From Mucilaginibacter achroorhodeus (GTDB taxonomy: Bacteria > Bacteroidota > Bacteroidia > Sphingobacteriales > Sphingobacteriaceae), in assembly GCF_007846095.1 (NCBI RefSeq), contig NZ_VOEI01000006.1:124001-188000 (forward strand): a DNA stretch of 64,000 nucleotides. The letters run 5' to 3'. The notes beneath the pieces are model-generated. The model was not told the DNA's origin. It did not search any database and worked only from the letters and a program-made list of their open reading frames with translations. The translations under genes and the position numbers were made by a program. The first letter of the stretch is position 1, and each line of letters opens with the position of its first letter. This document shows positions 16,840 through 26,631 of the stretch, in pieces.

Positions 16840-19284
16840 TTAATTACCCCCAATTCTCCTTTGCTCATCCTCATTTCCAGTTTTATGGCGAACGGCACCC
16901 TTCACGGATGTTTTACCAAACCGATAGCTGAAGTTTACAGACAAGATGCGATACTCGCGCCAATCGACAGTATTTCTATTTAAGTTTTGGTAGTTGGTAT
17001 AAGCCCGGTCACGACGGGTCTTAAAAATATCTAAAAGGGTGAGGCTTAGTTTACCCATCTTGTTAAGGACCGGCAAACTTACACCGGCGTTGGCATAGTA
17101 AACTGCTTTAAAGTTATTTATACCGTAAACTGTAGGCGTTTCGTAGTAGCCAGAAAGTTCAGCAGCCAGTTTACTACCCAACTTAAAACTTTGCGTGGTG
17201 TTGATCAGAACATCACCTACACTTTGATTAAAATCGCCGTATTTCGGGTCGGCAATGTATCGCTGGTATGATGCATCAATGTCATAAGAGCTGTTCCACC
17301 AACTGGTGAATTTTATGGGAGCACTAAAAGCAACCCCAAGCGTTTGCGTGCGGCCCAGGTTTACATCGGTATTAATAATAACCTTGGTGGCATCGTTTTG
17401 CTGATAAAAAGGAAAAGCGGCCCCGTTGGCAAATGTTGCATATAAACGTGTGCTTATTTCCTGGTTGTAAGTATGTGTAAGGCTGATGCTATTGGCATAT
17501 ACGGGCCTTAAATAAGCATTACCTGCCTGGTAACTATACAGATCAATAAACGACAGGAAGGGATTAAGCTTATCATACGCCGGCCTGGTTATACCGCGGT
17601 TAAAGTTCAACACGTAATCGTTCTTATCATCATGATGGTATTCTATCTGCACGGTAGGGAACAGGTTAAAATAATTCCTGGCGGTTATATGCTGATTGTT
17701 TGGCGATTGCTCGCGATATGAGTCGCCTCTTGAATTGGTGTATTCGCCTCTAATGCCGGCGCTTATATTAGTTTTGCCGAACCTGGCATTGTAGTTCACG
17801 TAACCTGCAGCAATTTTTTCAGTGTAGATAAAGTGATTGCTAAAGGTGGTATCAATGGTGTAAACGTTGTTAACCAGCGGACCAAATATGAGGTTATTAT
17901 CCGTTTTGGTATAGCTGTACTTAGCCCCGGCATCAAGTTTGGCGGTTTTACCCAGCGGTTTGGTATAATCTAATATAGCCGACCAGATACCCACCTTGGT
18001 AGGCGAGAGGTTTTGTAGCAACAGCGGATTGCGGTAGGCGGCCCCGGCAGCATTGTAGAAAGTATTGTTAATGTACTCGTTGGATGCACGGCTGTTACGG
18101 GTGTGTGTAAGGCTGGCGGAAATTACCCCGCCAGTTTCATCAACCTTGCCATTATAGTTAAGGTTATATGTAAAGGTATTGATATCGCGCTTTAGGTTTG
18201 AGTTGGCGTAAACTGTAGAATCTTTAACATTATTATTGAAGATGCTAAGGGTGTTGGCTTTATTAAATTTTGCGTTATTGATGTTGCCTGCAACCAAAAG
18301 GCCAATGGTTTGCCCTTCGCCGATAAAGAAATCTGTACCCAGCCTAAAGTTATGGCTAAACGTTTCAGAAACGCTGCGGTAAGCGGTGTTGTAGTTGCTT
18401 TGCAACCCGTTGTAATCTATACCGCGGTCAGTGTTGAAGTTTTTATATGATTTGTTGGCAGCGAAATTATAGTTACCAAAAATGTTGTAGCTTTTAGTGC
18501 GGTTGTTAAAGCTGATGCCGCTATTGCTTTTGTAATACCTGCCATAACCGGCGCCAAGGGTAATGGTTCCATTAGTGCCAATGTTCTTACCTTTTTTGAG
18601 TACGATATTGACAATACCACCCGCCGCTGCATCGTACTTAGGCGAGCCCCCGGTTATCAGTTCCATCTTATCGATATTACTGCCCTGAGTACTTTTTAAT
18701 AATGCTACCAGATCGGTACCTGTAAGGTTGGTGGGTTTGCCGTCTATCAGTACCAGGGCCTGTTGCCTGCCGCTAACGCTGATGGCATCGTTGTTATCAA
18801 CCCTTACACCGGGAGATTGCCTTAAAATATCTAATGCCGATTGCCCGTCGGCAATAATACTTGCCGATGGATTGATGATGGTTTTGCCGGGCTTAACTTC
18901 CACAAATGCCTTGCGCGCAGTAATGGCAACATCTTTTAGCTGCGTATTGGTTGCAGCCAACTTTAATGGTGCAAGCGAAACAGGTTTGCCGGCGGCAATG
19001 TAAAAAGATTGTGTATACGTGCGCTTGTAACCCAGCATGGTTGCCAGTATGGTATAGCTCCCGGGTTTAATATTATTGAATTGGAAAGCACCTTTTTCGT
19101 CCACCAGGGCAGATGTGGCCACGGTTGAATCGGGCAGATGTAGAAGTATAGCAGTAGCCGCGTCAGCAGGCTGATTGTTCTGTGTTAAAACAGTACCCCT
19201 TAAAAATGTGATACCGGTTTGGGCGTAACAAAAATTAATACATAGCAGGAATGCCACCAATAAGCATCCGTTTTTGAAATTCAT
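16840..19284 (-). CDS. TonB-dependent-receptor-like outer-membrane protein
   Basis: An 814-residue outer-membrane receptor of the same architecture as the one at 10190-12793: signal peptide MNFKNGCLLVAFLLCINFCYAQ, a carboxypeptidase-regulatory-like domain at about 28-115 (LRGTVLTQNNQPADAATAIL..), a plug-like region at about 120-230 (SALDILRQSPGVRVDNNDAISVSG.., AAGGIVNIVLKKG) and a beta barrel to the end, with late strands such as RILSVNFSYRFGKTSV. A short basic tail follows. No SusD-like partner, kinase or anti-sigma gene is adjacent, so the ligand is not indicated. It is convergent with the KTSC gene (19-bp gap). Confidence 0.88.
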   Translation of the reverse strand: MNFKNGCLLVAFLLCINFCYAQTGITFLRGTVLTQNNQPADAATAILLHLPDSTVATSALVDEKGAFQFNNIKPGSYTILATMLGYKRTYTQSFYIAAGKPVSLAPLKLAATNTQLKDVAITARKAFVEVKPGKTIINPSASIIADGQSALDILRQSPGVRVDNNDAISVSGRQQALVLIDGKPTNLTGTDLVALLKSTQGSNIDKMELITGGSPKYDAAAGGIVNIVLKKGKNIGTNGTITLGAGYGRYYKSNSGISFNNRTKSYNIFGNYNFAANKSYKNFNTDRGIDYNGLQSNYNTAYRSVSETFSHNFRLGTDFFIGEGQTIGLLVAGNINNAKFNKANTLSIFNNNVKDSTVYANSNLKRDINTFTYNLNYNGKVDETGGVISASLTHTRNSRASNEYINNTFYNAAGAAYRNPLLLQNLSPTKVGIWSAILDYTKPLGKTAKLDAGAKYSYTKTDNNLIFGPLVNNVYTIDTTFSNHFIYTEKIAAGYVNYNARFGKTNISAGIRGEYTNSRGDSYREQSPNNQHITARNYFNLFPTVQIEYHHDDKNDYVLNFNRGITRPAYDKLNPFLSFIDLYSYQAGNAYLRPVYANSISLTHTYNQEISTRLYATFANGAAFPFYQQNDATKVIINTDVNLGRTQTLGVAFSAPIKFTSWWNSSYDIDASYQRYIADPKYGDFNQSVGDVLINTTQSFKLGSKLAAELSGYYETPTVYGINNFKAVYYANAGVSLPVLNKMGKLSLTLLDIFKTRRDRAYTNYQNLNRNTVDWREYRILSVNFSYRFGKTSVKGAVRHKTGNEDEQRRIGGN

Positions 19285-19399
19285 TAATAGTTAGTAGAAA
19301 TTAATTAGTATAGTGTCAGTTAAAAAGTTAAATGTAACAACAAAAAAGCGTTTTGTAATACTGATTTTTCGCTTTTTTACGCCAATTGTATCAGAAATG

Positions 19400-19432
19400 T
19401 TGCTTTAGCATAAAGTTGCGTCAATACCTTTG
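19400..19432 (+). promoter_or_regulatory. Bacteroidota-type promoter
   Basis: TACCTTTG at 19425-19432 matches the TAnnTTTG -7 box. A TTG lies at 19400-19402, 22 bp upstream, near the usual spacing. It predicts a leader of about 45 bases before the ATG at 19481. Confidence 0.6.
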
Positions 19433-19480
19433 TAAATTATTATTTTCGTGCGTTGATATTTTAGAAGTTTATAAGTGGAG

Positions 19481-20767
19481 ATGAGAAAATTATTCGTTTC
19501 AATGCTTGCCATGTGCCTTACTGTAGTGGCACTTGCACAAACGGCACCGGCTAATTTCACAATGGCTGCAAACAAATTCAGGCAGTATTACAATGCCGGT
19601 AAGCCTGATAGTATATTTAATATGTTTAGCAGCCAGATGAAGTCCGCGCTGCCGCTGGATAAGTTCTCATCAACTACCACGCAGCTAAAGGCCCAGTTAG
19701 GTGATCTAAAAAGTACTGAGCTGGTAAAGTTTAGCGCACCGCTTGCCGTTTATAAAGCTACTTTTGATAACGCTATTTTCAACCTTAACATCTCTCTTGA
19801 CGCTCAAAGCAAATTCATCGGTTTGTTGCTTAGCCCGTATGTTGAGCAGGCGGTAACCGCTATGCAAATGGACCCGTCGCTTAAAGAGTCGCCAATTATT
19901 TTAAAAACGCTGAGCGGCTCTATCTCGGGTACGCTTACCATGCCTGCCGACGCTAAAGACAAGGTGCCTGTAGTACTGATCATAGCAGGATCTGGCCCTA
20001 CAGACAGGGATTGCAACAGCCCTAAATTAGGCATGAATACCAATGCTTATAAAATGCTGGCAAACGATTTGGGTAAAGCGGGTATTGCAACCGTACGTTA
20101 TGATAAACGCCTGGTTGGCCAAAGCGTAAGCTCTACAAAGCCAAAGGAATTGCGTTTTGAAGATTACGTGGATGATGCCGTGGGTTTAGTACAGTTATTG
20201 GCTGATGATAAGCGCTTTTCTAAAGTGATCGTGTTGGGCCATAGTGAAGGATCGTTGATCGGTATTTTATCTGTGCGCGATCAACCTGTAAAGGCATTGA
20301 TCTCGGTTGCCGGTGCTGGCCGTTCTGCTGATCTTATTGTAACAGAGCAAATGAAGGCCCAGCCGAAGTTTATCCAGGATAACTTTAAAGTAATGCTCGA
20401 TAGCTTAAAGAAGGGTAAGTTTACACCTAATATCGATCCTAAAATATATGCTATTGCAGGCCCTGACGTGCAGCCATACTTAATGTCGTGGTTCAGGTAT
20501 AACCCTACAAGGGAAATTAAAAAGGTTAAAGTACCGGTGCTTATCCTGCAAGGTACTACAGACATTCAGGTACCTGTCAGCGAAGCCGAGCTGCTGAAAA
20601 AAGCTAAATCGGATGCACAATTGGTCATCATTCCAAACATGAACCACGTGTTGAAAGAAGCGCCTGCCGACCGGGAGAAAAACATGGCTACCTATAACCA
20701 ACCCGACCTTCCCTTAAAACCAGAACTGGTTACAAGCATAGTCACATTTGTGAAAGGCTTGAAATAG
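19481..20767 (+). CDS. Secreted alpha/beta hydrolase with N-terminal DUF3887-like domain
   Basis: 428 residues from the ATG at 19481 (a GTG at 19475 is also in frame). Signal peptide MRKLFVSMLAMCLTVVALAQ. Residues about 25-125 look like the DUF3887 domain (AANKFRQYYNAGKPDSIFNMF..), followed by an alpha/beta hydrolase of the S33/YqiA-like type with oxyanion region IIAGSGPTDRD, nucleophile elbow GHSEG, and a late acid and His (GTTDIQVP and MNHVLK). Probably a periplasmic esterase or peptidase of unknown substrate. A promoter is at 19400-19432 and a family C repeat lies downstream. Confidence 0.85.
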   Translation: MRKLFVSMLAMCLTVVALAQTAPANFTMAANKFRQYYNAGKPDSIFNMFSSQMKSALPLDKFSSTTTQLKAQLGDLKSTELVKFSAPLAVYKATFDNAIFNLNISLDAQSKFIGLLLSPYVEQAVTAMQMDPSLKESPIILKTLSGSISGTLTMPADAKDKVPVVLIIAGSGPTDRDCNSPKLGMNTNAYKMLANDLGKAGIATVRYDKRLVGQSVSSTKPKELRFEDYVDDAVGLVQLLADDKRFSKVIVLGHSEGSLIGILSVRDQPVKALISVAGAGRSADLIVTEQMKAQPKFIQDNFKVMLDSLKKGKFTPNIDPKIYAIAGPDVQPYLMSWFRYNPTREIKKVKVPVLILQGTTDIQVPVSEAELLKKAKSDAQLVIIPNMNHVLKEAPADREKNMATYNQPDLPLKPELVTSIVTFVKGLK

Positions 20768-20806
20768 GTTCGGGACGTTGATTTTGAAGTAACAAAAATA
20801 CTAACT

Positions 20807-20925
20807 ACCATTGGTCGAAGTTTAGCGCAGCTTTACTTCGACCAATGGTGTTTTAAGCTTTCAGCTTAGTTATCAAGGAGAATCCTTGAAAAATTTTAGG
20901 TCGAAGTTATAAACTTCGATCAGTA
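20807..20925. repeat. Four-hairpin repeat (family C), copy 2
   Basis: About 119 bp, the inverted counterpart of 12985-13101. Hairpin 1: TTGGTCGAAGT / ACTTCGACCAA (with flanking ACCA/TGGT). Hairpin 2: TTAAGCTTTCAGCTTAG. Hairpin 3: TCAAGGAGAATCCTTGA. Hairpin 4: GGTCGAAGTTATAAACTTCG. Stem sequences differ from copy 1 while pairing is kept, especially in hairpin 3. Confidence 0.75.
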
Positions 20926-20954
20926 CTCTACTTTATTATCGATCCCTCAAAATA

Positions 20955-21428
20955 TCATTTCCATATCCCCAGTAATCTTCTCAATAGGATGATCTCTGAA
21001 GTATGGTAAGAGTTATGATCTGCCACCTGCAAGGCCTCGCGAAGGATGGATTGTCCATCACCGTGTGGTATGGCCGCATAAATATCGCCGCTCCTCAATA
21101 GTTCTATAAAAACTTTGCGGTCCGCTTTAATAGCTGCTATCGTTTTATCCCAATCCCCCGGATTTTCAGGCGCTGCTTCTTTAGGCCAATAGTCATCAGG
21201 CCATTTCGGCGATTGGTGGTTGGCATCTTTACTAAACTCCAACATATCCCATTGTGCAATACGAATATGTTCGGCCAGTTGCCAAATGCTGTAAGGCAAT
21301 CCATGTGGTTTTATTCCCAGTTTTTCGGCTGGTATGCCCTCAAGCGCATCTTCAAGTGTAGCATGCGCGCCGCCGCCTTCGAGTAATTTGATCAATTCTT
21401 TTATTAAAATATCGTGCTGCTCACTCAT
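20955..21428 (-). CDS. DinB-like domain protein
   Basis: 157 residues from the ATG at 21428 (MSEQHDILIKELIKLLEGGG); an in-frame ATG at 21452 would only add eight residues. The four-helix DinB/YfiT-like fold shows its metal-binding His positions: AEHIRIAQWDMLEF in the second helix and VADHNSYHTSEIILLRRLLG near the C-terminus. Family members are metal-dependent, some being thiol S-transferases, most of unknown reaction. It stands alone, divergent from the DUF885 gene. Confidence 0.85.
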   Translation of the reverse strand: MSEQHDILIKELIKLLEGGGAHATLEDALEGIPAEKLGIKPHGLPYSIWQLAEHIRIAQWDMLEFSKDANHQSPKWPDDYWPKEAAPENPGDWDKTIAAIKADRKVFIELLRSGDIYAAIPHGDGQSILREALQVADHNSYHTSEIILLRRLLGIWK

Positions 21429-21519
21429 ATCATTGTTTTTAAAGCCTAACAAATAGGTTACAGGTTTGATTTGTCGTAATCAATTTTTAAGTTTATCGCT
21501 TAAAGCAAAACCCACCACC

Positions 21520-23289
21520 GTGATTAAAAAACTATTCCTGCTTGCGCTTTACGTAACCGCTTTTACCGCTTGTAAAAAAGACGGCGGTAGTGCCATTGAT
21601 AATGGTTTAAAAGACGACGGCACATTTACCCGATACGAAGATCATTTTTTGGATGAGTTATGGAAGATAAACCCGGATTGGGCTACATCCGTAGGTTATC
21701 ATAAATATGATAGTGTGCTTGTTGTACCCGGACCAAAGGCACGTGAGCAGCAGCTAAAGTTTGCCAAAGTGCAGCTGGATTCATTAAGCCATTACGAGCC
21801 CAGCCTGCTTACAGATAATAATAAGATAGACCATGCTATTATGAAGAACCAACTGGAATCAACCCAGTGGGGTATTGAGCAGTTAAGGTCATACGAGTGG
21901 GATCCCTCATCTTATAACGTTACGGGTACTTTTGCTTTTATCTTAAATGAACACTACGCGCCATTGCAAAAGCGCCTGCGCAGCTTTTATCAGCGAATGG
22001 AAAATATTCCTGCTTACTACAAGGCCGCTGAAACACAATTAAAAAATCCGGTTAAGGAACTTACCGACCTTGCTATTGAGCAAAACGAGGGAGGACTTAG
22101 CATTTTTGAAAGTGACCTTGCCGATTCGCTTAAGAAAAGCAAACTACCTGATGTAGAACAAAAACAAATTACAGATCGTGCAAAACTATCAGCAACAGCT
22201 ATTAAAGGATATGTAACTTATTTAAAGGCAATGAAAAACCCTAAACCACGTAGCTTTAGGTTAGGGAAAGAGCTTTATGAAGCAAAATTTAAATATGATA
22301 TCCAGGCTGAAGGTACTGCCCAGCAAACTTACAACGCTGCGGTGGAACGTAAAAAGTTCCTGCATAAGGAGATGGCTAAAATAAGCCGACAGCTTTGGCC
22401 AAAGTATTTTAAAACGGAGGCGGCGCCAAAAGATTCGCTGGAGATGATAAGCAGGTTGATAGATACGCTGTCTGCTGATCACGTTAAGCCGGCTGAGTTC
22501 CAATTGGCGATTGAAAAGGAGATACCTAAACTGACCGCTTTTATAAAGGCTAAAGATCTGGTAACGCTTGACCCAACCAAACCTTTGGTGGTACGTAAAG
22601 AGCCTGCTTATATGGCAGGTGTTGCAGGTGCATCTGTAAGCGCGCCCGGCCCTTATGATAAAAACGGCAATACCTACTATAACGTGGGTAGCCTGCAAGG
22701 CTGGCCTGCAGACCGCGCAGAAAGCTACCTCCGCGAATACAATAACTATATTCTGCAAATCCTCTGCATACATGAAGCTATCCCCGGCCATTACACGCAA
22801 CTGGTGTACGCAAACAAGGCACCAAGCATGATCAAATCTATTTTGGGTAACGGCGCCATGGTTGAAGGTTGGGCTGTATTTAGCGAACAGGAGATGATAG
22901 ATGCGGGTTTTGGTAACAACGCGCCGGAGATGCGACTGATGTGGTACAAATGGCACCTGCGTTCGGTATGTAATACGATATTGGATTATAGTGTGCATGC
23001 CGGCAACATGAGCGAAGATGAGGCCGTGAAGATGCTTACCAAAGAAGCCTTTCAGCAAAAGGCAGAAGCACAGGGTAAATGGAAACGCGTAAGTGTAAGT
23101 AGCGTACAGTTAACCAGTTATTTTACCGGTTACAAAGAAATAAACCAGCTTTACCAGGATTGGCAAAAGAAACAAGGCGACAAGTTTAAGGTTAAAGATT
23201 TTAACGAAAAGTTCCTGAGCTATGGCAGTGCGCCTGTTAAATATATTAAACAAGCCATGTTTGCTCCACCAAAGAAAGACGGAAAATAA
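21520..23289 (+). CDS. DUF885 lipoprotein (predicted metallopeptidase-like)
   Basis: About 589 residues from a GTG at 21520, which gives MIKKLFLLALYVTAFTACKK: a lipoprotein signal with Cys as the first mature residue. A TTG at 21466 would place 18 extra residues in front and is less likely. The body matches DUF885, helical metallopeptidase-like proteins. The key motif is HEAIPGHYTQ at about residues 440-449, with EGWAVFSEQEM about 30 residues later providing the expected third-ligand region. Substrate unknown. The next gene starts 11 bp after the stop and is also a lipoprotein hydrolase, suggesting co-transcription. Confidence 0.87.
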   Translation: MIKKLFLLALYVTAFTACKKDGGSAIDNGLKDDGTFTRYEDHFLDELWKINPDWATSVGYHKYDSVLVVPGPKAREQQLKFAKVQLDSLSHYEPSLLTDNNKIDHAIMKNQLESTQWGIEQLRSYEWDPSSYNVTGTFAFILNEHYAPLQKRLRSFYQRMENIPAYYKAAETQLKNPVKELTDLAIEQNEGGLSIFESDLADSLKKSKLPDVEQKQITDRAKLSATAIKGYVTYLKAMKNPKPRSFRLGKELYEAKFKYDIQAEGTAQQTYNAAVERKKFLHKEMAKISRQLWPKYFKTEAAPKDSLEMISRLIDTLSADHVKPAEFQLAIEKEIPKLTAFIKAKDLVTLDPTKPLVVRKEPAYMAGVAGASVSAPGPYDKNGNTYYNVGSLQGWPADRAESYLREYNNYILQILCIHEAIPGHYTQLVYANKAPSMIKSILGNGAMVEGWAVFSEQEMIDAGFGNNAPEMRLMWYKWHLRSVCNTILDYSVHAGNMSEDEAVKMLTKEAFQQKAEAQGKWKRVSVSSVQLTSYFTGYKEINQLYQDWQKKQGDKFKVKDFNEKFLSYGSAPVKYIKQAMFAPPKKDGK

Positions 23290-23299
23290 CTTTTAGCTT

Positions 23300-24262
23300 A
23301 TGAAAAAGATAGCCTTGTTTGTCTGTATTACGATCATGCTTTGCCAGGCATGTAAACAGAAGCAGGAAAAACAGCTGGAAAACAAACAATTCAATTTTGT
23401 TACTTCTGATCATGTCAGCTTACCTGTAAAGGTATCCGGCAAAGGGGATATTTGCATGTTTGTACCCGGTGGCCCCGGTGGCGGTTATTTATCTTTTGAA
23501 CAGTTGGGTGGTAATAAGCTGGAAGGTTTTCTTACAATGATATATATGGATCAGCGGGGGAGTGGCAGCGCGCAGAACGCCAGGGATTACAGCATGGACC
23601 GCTTGTTAAAAGATATGGATGATGTAAGAGCTAAACTCGGGGTTGATAAAATGTACCTGATGAGCCATTCATTTGGCGGAGTAATAATGGTTAACTATGC
23701 CAAAAAATACCCACAACACGTAAAAGGGCTTATTTTAGTTAATTCTGCTCTTTACTTCTTTAGTCCGGATGCGTTGGCCGAGCAAATTAGCTACGGGTAC
23801 AAGCTATTAGGAAAGGATACTGTAATTAAGGCAAAGAATCCAGATTCTCTTTTTGCGGGCGATATGGCCGTTAGGGCCAAGCTAAGCAAAGTTCATCTTG
23901 GGTATAAACTACTTACTGACAGTATTAAAACGATTGGTGTTTTTGATAAATTAGATTCTCTGCATCCCCGAACAAACGATTTTGCCTACAAAATTCTTGC
24001 GCCCGTTTTGGATAAGACCAAAAAAATGATCTATCCGGAATATTTTAAAGATTACAACACCATAACACCAGATATTAATGTACCAGTTTTAGTGATAACC
24101 GGCATCAACGACCACGCTGTAGGCCCCAATACTTATAAGCTGGCTAAATTCCCACATCAAAAGGTGGTAAAAATAGATGGTGGTCACTTGCTTTATTATG
24201 AAAATAACAGCGCTTTCGTAGATGCCGTCAAAAACTTTATTAAAGATCAGTCAGTTAATTAA
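23300..24262 (+). CDS. Alpha/beta hydrolase lipoprotein (prolyl-aminopeptidase-like)
   Basis: 320 residues. The signal MKKIALFVCITIMLCQACKQ contains a lipobox (LCQAC). The hydrolase core has the oxyanion motif PGGPGGGYLS, the DQRGSG segment and the nucleophile elbow SHSFGG at about residue 127; the Asp/His pair is likely TGINDH and GGHLLYYE. GGPG and DQRGSG are typical of S33 prolyl aminopeptidases and related enzymes. It lies 11 bp after the DUF885 gene, so the pair may process the same envelope or periplasmic peptides. Exact substrate unknown. Confidence 0.87.
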   Translation: MKKIALFVCITIMLCQACKQKQEKQLENKQFNFVTSDHVSLPVKVSGKGDICMFVPGGPGGGYLSFEQLGGNKLEGFLTMIYMDQRGSGSAQNARDYSMDRLLKDMDDVRAKLGVDKMYLMSHSFGGVIMVNYAKKYPQHVKGLILVNSALYFFSPDALAEQISYGYKLLGKDTVIKAKNPDSLFAGDMAVRAKLSKVHLGYKLLTDSIKTIGVFDKLDSLHPRTNDFAYKILAPVLDKTKKMIYPEYFKDYNTITPDINVPVLVITGINDHAVGPNTYKLAKFPHQKVVKIDGGHLLYYENNSAFVDAVKNFIKDQSVN

Positions 24263-24305
24263 AACGTTTCATCGACCGCCGGCCCGATTGAAAGCGGCTG
24301 ACTGC

Positions 24306-25028
24306 TTAAGGTATTAAGTCCTCAAACTTGTCCCAAAAACCATCTTTAGGTAGGCTGGCAACTATCTCTATAGGTTCGTTTTTTACAGGGTGGATAAATT
24401 TTAAGCGGCGGGCATGCAGGCAGATACTTTTGCGCAGGCTGCCGCGGGGGTAGCCATATTTATTGTCGCCAACTATTGGGCAGCCCAGGGTAGATAATTG
24501 CACGCGGATCTGGTGTGGTCGTCCGGTTATCGGGTCAACTTCAATTACAGAATACCCATCGCGCTGTCCAACAAGTTTATAGTTCAATTCAGACCGTAAG
24601 CTGCCTTGCACTTCTTTGTCATGTGCCTTTGTTACGTTCTTCTGCGAATTTTTTACAAGCCAGTGCACCAGGTTACCGGCAGGGGGCTGAGGTTGTTGCC
24701 GTGTAACAGCGAAATAGGTTTTATGCATTTCGCGGTTTTTAAACATTTTGTTTATCCTGTCTAAAGCTTTGCTGGTTTTTGCAAACAGGATAACACCGCT
24801 CACCGGGCGATCTAAACGATGCACCACGCCTAAAAAAGCCCCATTTGGCTTGTTGTATTTAGCAGCGATGTAACGCTTAACCTTTTCATCAAGTGGCTCA
24901 TCACCGGTTTCATCAACCTGTACAATATCGCCTGCGCGCTTATTAATTGCAATCAGGTGATTGTCCTCGTAAAGCACGTCGGCATCGGTAATGTCTTTGT
25001 TTATGTATGTGTGTTGTTTTAAGTTCAT
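24306..25028 (-). CDS. RluA-family pseudouridine synthase
   Basis: 240 residues from the ATG at 25028 (MNLKQHTYINKD); the frame is open to 25049 but those seven residues come from the adjacent palindromic repeat. Catalytic motif VHRLDRPVSGVI with the Asp at about residue 76, followed by RPHQIRVQL and ICLHARRLKF, all typical of RluA/RluC/RluD-type synthases. No S4 RNA-binding domain precedes it, so it resembles the short RluA/TruC class; the modified uridine (tRNA or rRNA) cannot be determined. It lies downstream of panB on the same strand, 71 bp away. Confidence 0.9.
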   Translation of the reverse strand: MNLKQHTYINKDITDADVLYEDNHLIAINKRAGDIVQVDETGDEPLDEKVKRYIAAKYNKPNGAFLGVVHRLDRPVSGVILFAKTSKALDRINKMFKNREMHKTYFAVTRQQPQPPAGNLVHWLVKNSQKNVTKAHDKEVQGSLRSELNYKLVGQRDGYSVIEVDPITGRPHQIRVQLSTLGCPIVGDNKYGYPRGSLRKSICLHARRLKFIHPVKNEPIEIVASLPKDGFWDKFEDLIP

Positions 25029-25092
25029 GGTTAATTGTTCATGGCCCATGGTTTAGCTGCTATGAACTATCAACTATTCACCATGAACCAGC
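25021..25092. repeat. Intergenic quasi-palindrome
   Basis: The GTTCATGGTTAATTGTTCATGG arm is complementary with mismatches to CTATGAACTATCAACTATTCACCATGAAC. It lies between panB and the pseudouridine synthase gene. Similar locus-specific quasi-palindromes are at 30300-30391, 35293-35380 and 36551-36627. Confidence 0.55.
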
Positions 25093-25099
25093 GAAATTG

Positions 25100-25915
25100 C
25101 TAATACTCCTCTTTCTCGTTAGGGAAATTTTTAGCCTTTACATCAGTAACATAATTACCAATGGCATTGTTCATCACATCAAAAAGATCGGCATACTGGC
25201 GAAGGAAACGCGGTTTAAAACCTTTATTAATGCCCAGCATATCGTGTATCACCAAAACCTGGCCGTCGCAGTGCTGGCCTGCACCAATGCCTATTGTTGG
25301 GATGTTGAGGCTTTTACTTACTTCTGCAGCCAGTTTAGCCGGGATCTTTTCCAGCACAACACCAAAGCAACCCAACTCCTCCAGCTTTTTGGCGTCTTCC
25401 TTTAGTTTGGCAGCTTCGGCCTCTTCTTTTGCACGCACGGTATAGGTGCCAAATTTATATATCGATTGCGGGGTTAAACCCAGGTGCCCCATTACGGGGA
25501 TACCTGCGGTAAGTATACGGCTGATTGATTCTGCTATTTCTATACCACCCTCTAACTTGATACCATGCGCGCCGGATTCTTTCATAATGCGGATGGCAGA
25601 TGCCAATGCCTCTTTCGAGTTACCCTGATATGAACCGAATGGAAGGTCTACTATTACCAGTGCACGTTTGGCAGCACGCACAACAGATGAAGCGTGATAG
25701 ATCATCTGGTCTAAGGTAATAGGCAGGGTGGTCTCGTGCCCGGCCATTACGTTACTTGCTGAGTCGCCCACCAGTATTACATCCGTACCTGCGTTATCAA
25801 CTATGGCAGCCATTGAGTAATCATAAGCTGTAAGCATAGCTATCTTTTCGCCGCGATTCTTCATCTCCTGCAGCGTATGCGTAGTGATGCGCTTTATCTC
25901 TTTGTTTACCGACAT
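25100..25915 (-). CDS. panB: 3-methyl-2-oxobutanoate hydroxymethyltransferase
   Basis: First committed step of pantothenate (coenzyme A precursor) synthesis: transfers a hydroxymethyl group from 5,10-methylenetetrahydrofolate to ketoisovalerate. 271 residues, normal length. Family signatures: [10 protein letters not shown] (27-36), the [20 protein letters not shown] segment, [27 protein letters not shown], and the catalytic Glu in [11 protein letters not shown], ending with HDMLGI. A TACCTTTG promoter on the minus strand (25938-25945) gives a short leader. No panC or panD is adjacent. Secure. Confidence 0.96.
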   Translation of the reverse strand: MSVNKEIKRITTHTLQEMKNRGEKIAMLTAYDYSMAAIVDNAGTDVILVGDSASNVMAGHETTLPITLDQMIYHASSVVRAAKRALVIVDLPFGSYQGNSKEALASAIRIMKESGAHGIKLEGGIEIAESISRILTAGIPVMGHLGLTPQSIYKFGTYTVRAKEEAEAAKLKEDAKKLEELGCFGVVLEKIPAKLAAEVSKSLNIPTIGIGAGQHCDGQVLVIHDMLGINKGFKPRFLRQYADLFDVMNNAIGNYVTDVKAKNFPNEKEEY

Positions 25916-25937
25916 CGTATCGTTTGGTTTTGTAAGG

Positions 25938-25945
25938 CAAAGGTA
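25938..25945 (-). promoter_or_regulatory. -7 box of panB
   Basis: TACCTTTG on the minus strand (plus CAAAGGTA), 22 bp before the ATG; full match to TAnnTTTG. Confidence 0.6.
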
Positions 25946-26013
25946 GGATATGATTTTTAAAAATCGCTTTAGCTAATTATTTAGATGTAGCATATATTAG
26001 TAGACGAAAACCA

Positions 26014-26595
26014 ATGACCAAAGCGCAATATCAGGAAGCTATTAAAACCGAACGGTTACCATTAACACCATGGGAAAAGTTTGACCATTTTGGGATTGTG
26101 ATCTATTGCTTAATGCCAACGGTGATGTTGCCTGTATTTTATTTATGGAGGTGCATCAATGATGAACATCTTGAGTTTAATACAAAACACGTAGAGGTCC
26201 TTTCAATCTCTGTAATTGTTTCCATCTTTTTTTTCTGGTTACAAAATTATAGACTAAGACTACAAGTTATTCCGGCTGCCTTATGTAAAAAAGATTTGAA
26301 GGAGGTCACCCTTCAGGTTTTAAAAGAACTAAAGTGGCATGGCAGGTTCAACGGAACCGTGTGCGTAGTGCATACCGATAGAAGTTTTTTTTCCGGAAGT
26401 TGGGGTGAACAGGTTACTCTTATCGTCGATGCAGACCGGGTGTTAATAAATAGTATCTGTGATTTGAAGAAGCGGTCATCTATTACATCCTGGGGTAATA
26501 ACGGGAAAAACGTGAAAGATTTTACCGAAAGATTTCAGGAATACGCGTCGCGCCAAATGAAAGCCGAATGCTCTGCCATAAAAATTGAAAATTGA
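26014..26595 (+). CDS. Hypothetical membrane protein with cytoplasmic C-terminal domain
   Basis: 193 residues, not recognised. Two membrane segments: about 27-45 (IVIYCLMPTVMLPVFYLW) and 62-79 (VEVLSISVIVSIFFFWL). The C-terminal 110 residues are mixed alpha/beta with HTDRSFFSGSWGEQVTLIVDADRVLINSI, which resembles small membrane-tethered proteins of Sphingobacteriaceae and Chitinophagaceae. The carA promoter overlaps just beyond the end. The start MTKAQYQEAIKTERLPL is the first ATG; a longer start is not available because of upstream stops. Function unknown. Confidence 0.7.
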   Translation: MTKAQYQEAIKTERLPLTPWEKFDHFGIVIYCLMPTVMLPVFYLWRCINDEHLEFNTKHVEVLSISVIVSIFFFWLQNYRLRLQVIPAALCKKDLKEVTLQVLKELKWHGRFNGTVCVVHTDRSFFSGSWGEQVTLIVDADRVLINSICDLKKRSSITSWGNNGKNVKDFTERFQEYASRQMKAECSAIKIEN

Positions 26596-26619
26596 TGCGG
26601 AAACCCGCAAACTTTTCTC

Positions 26620-26627
26620 TACTTTTG
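26620..26627 (+). promoter_or_regulatory. -7 box upstream of carA
   Basis: TACTTTTG at 26620-26627, continuing TTTGCGGC like the boxes at 28814 and 33733. It predicts a transcription start near 26632 and a leader of about 97 bases before carA. Confidence 0.6.
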
Positions 26628-26631
26628 CGGC

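Noticed and set aside
22261..23058. 265-residue frame opposite the DUF885 gene
   Set aside because: Shadow frame; the plus strand carries the HEAIPGH motif and normal family sequence.
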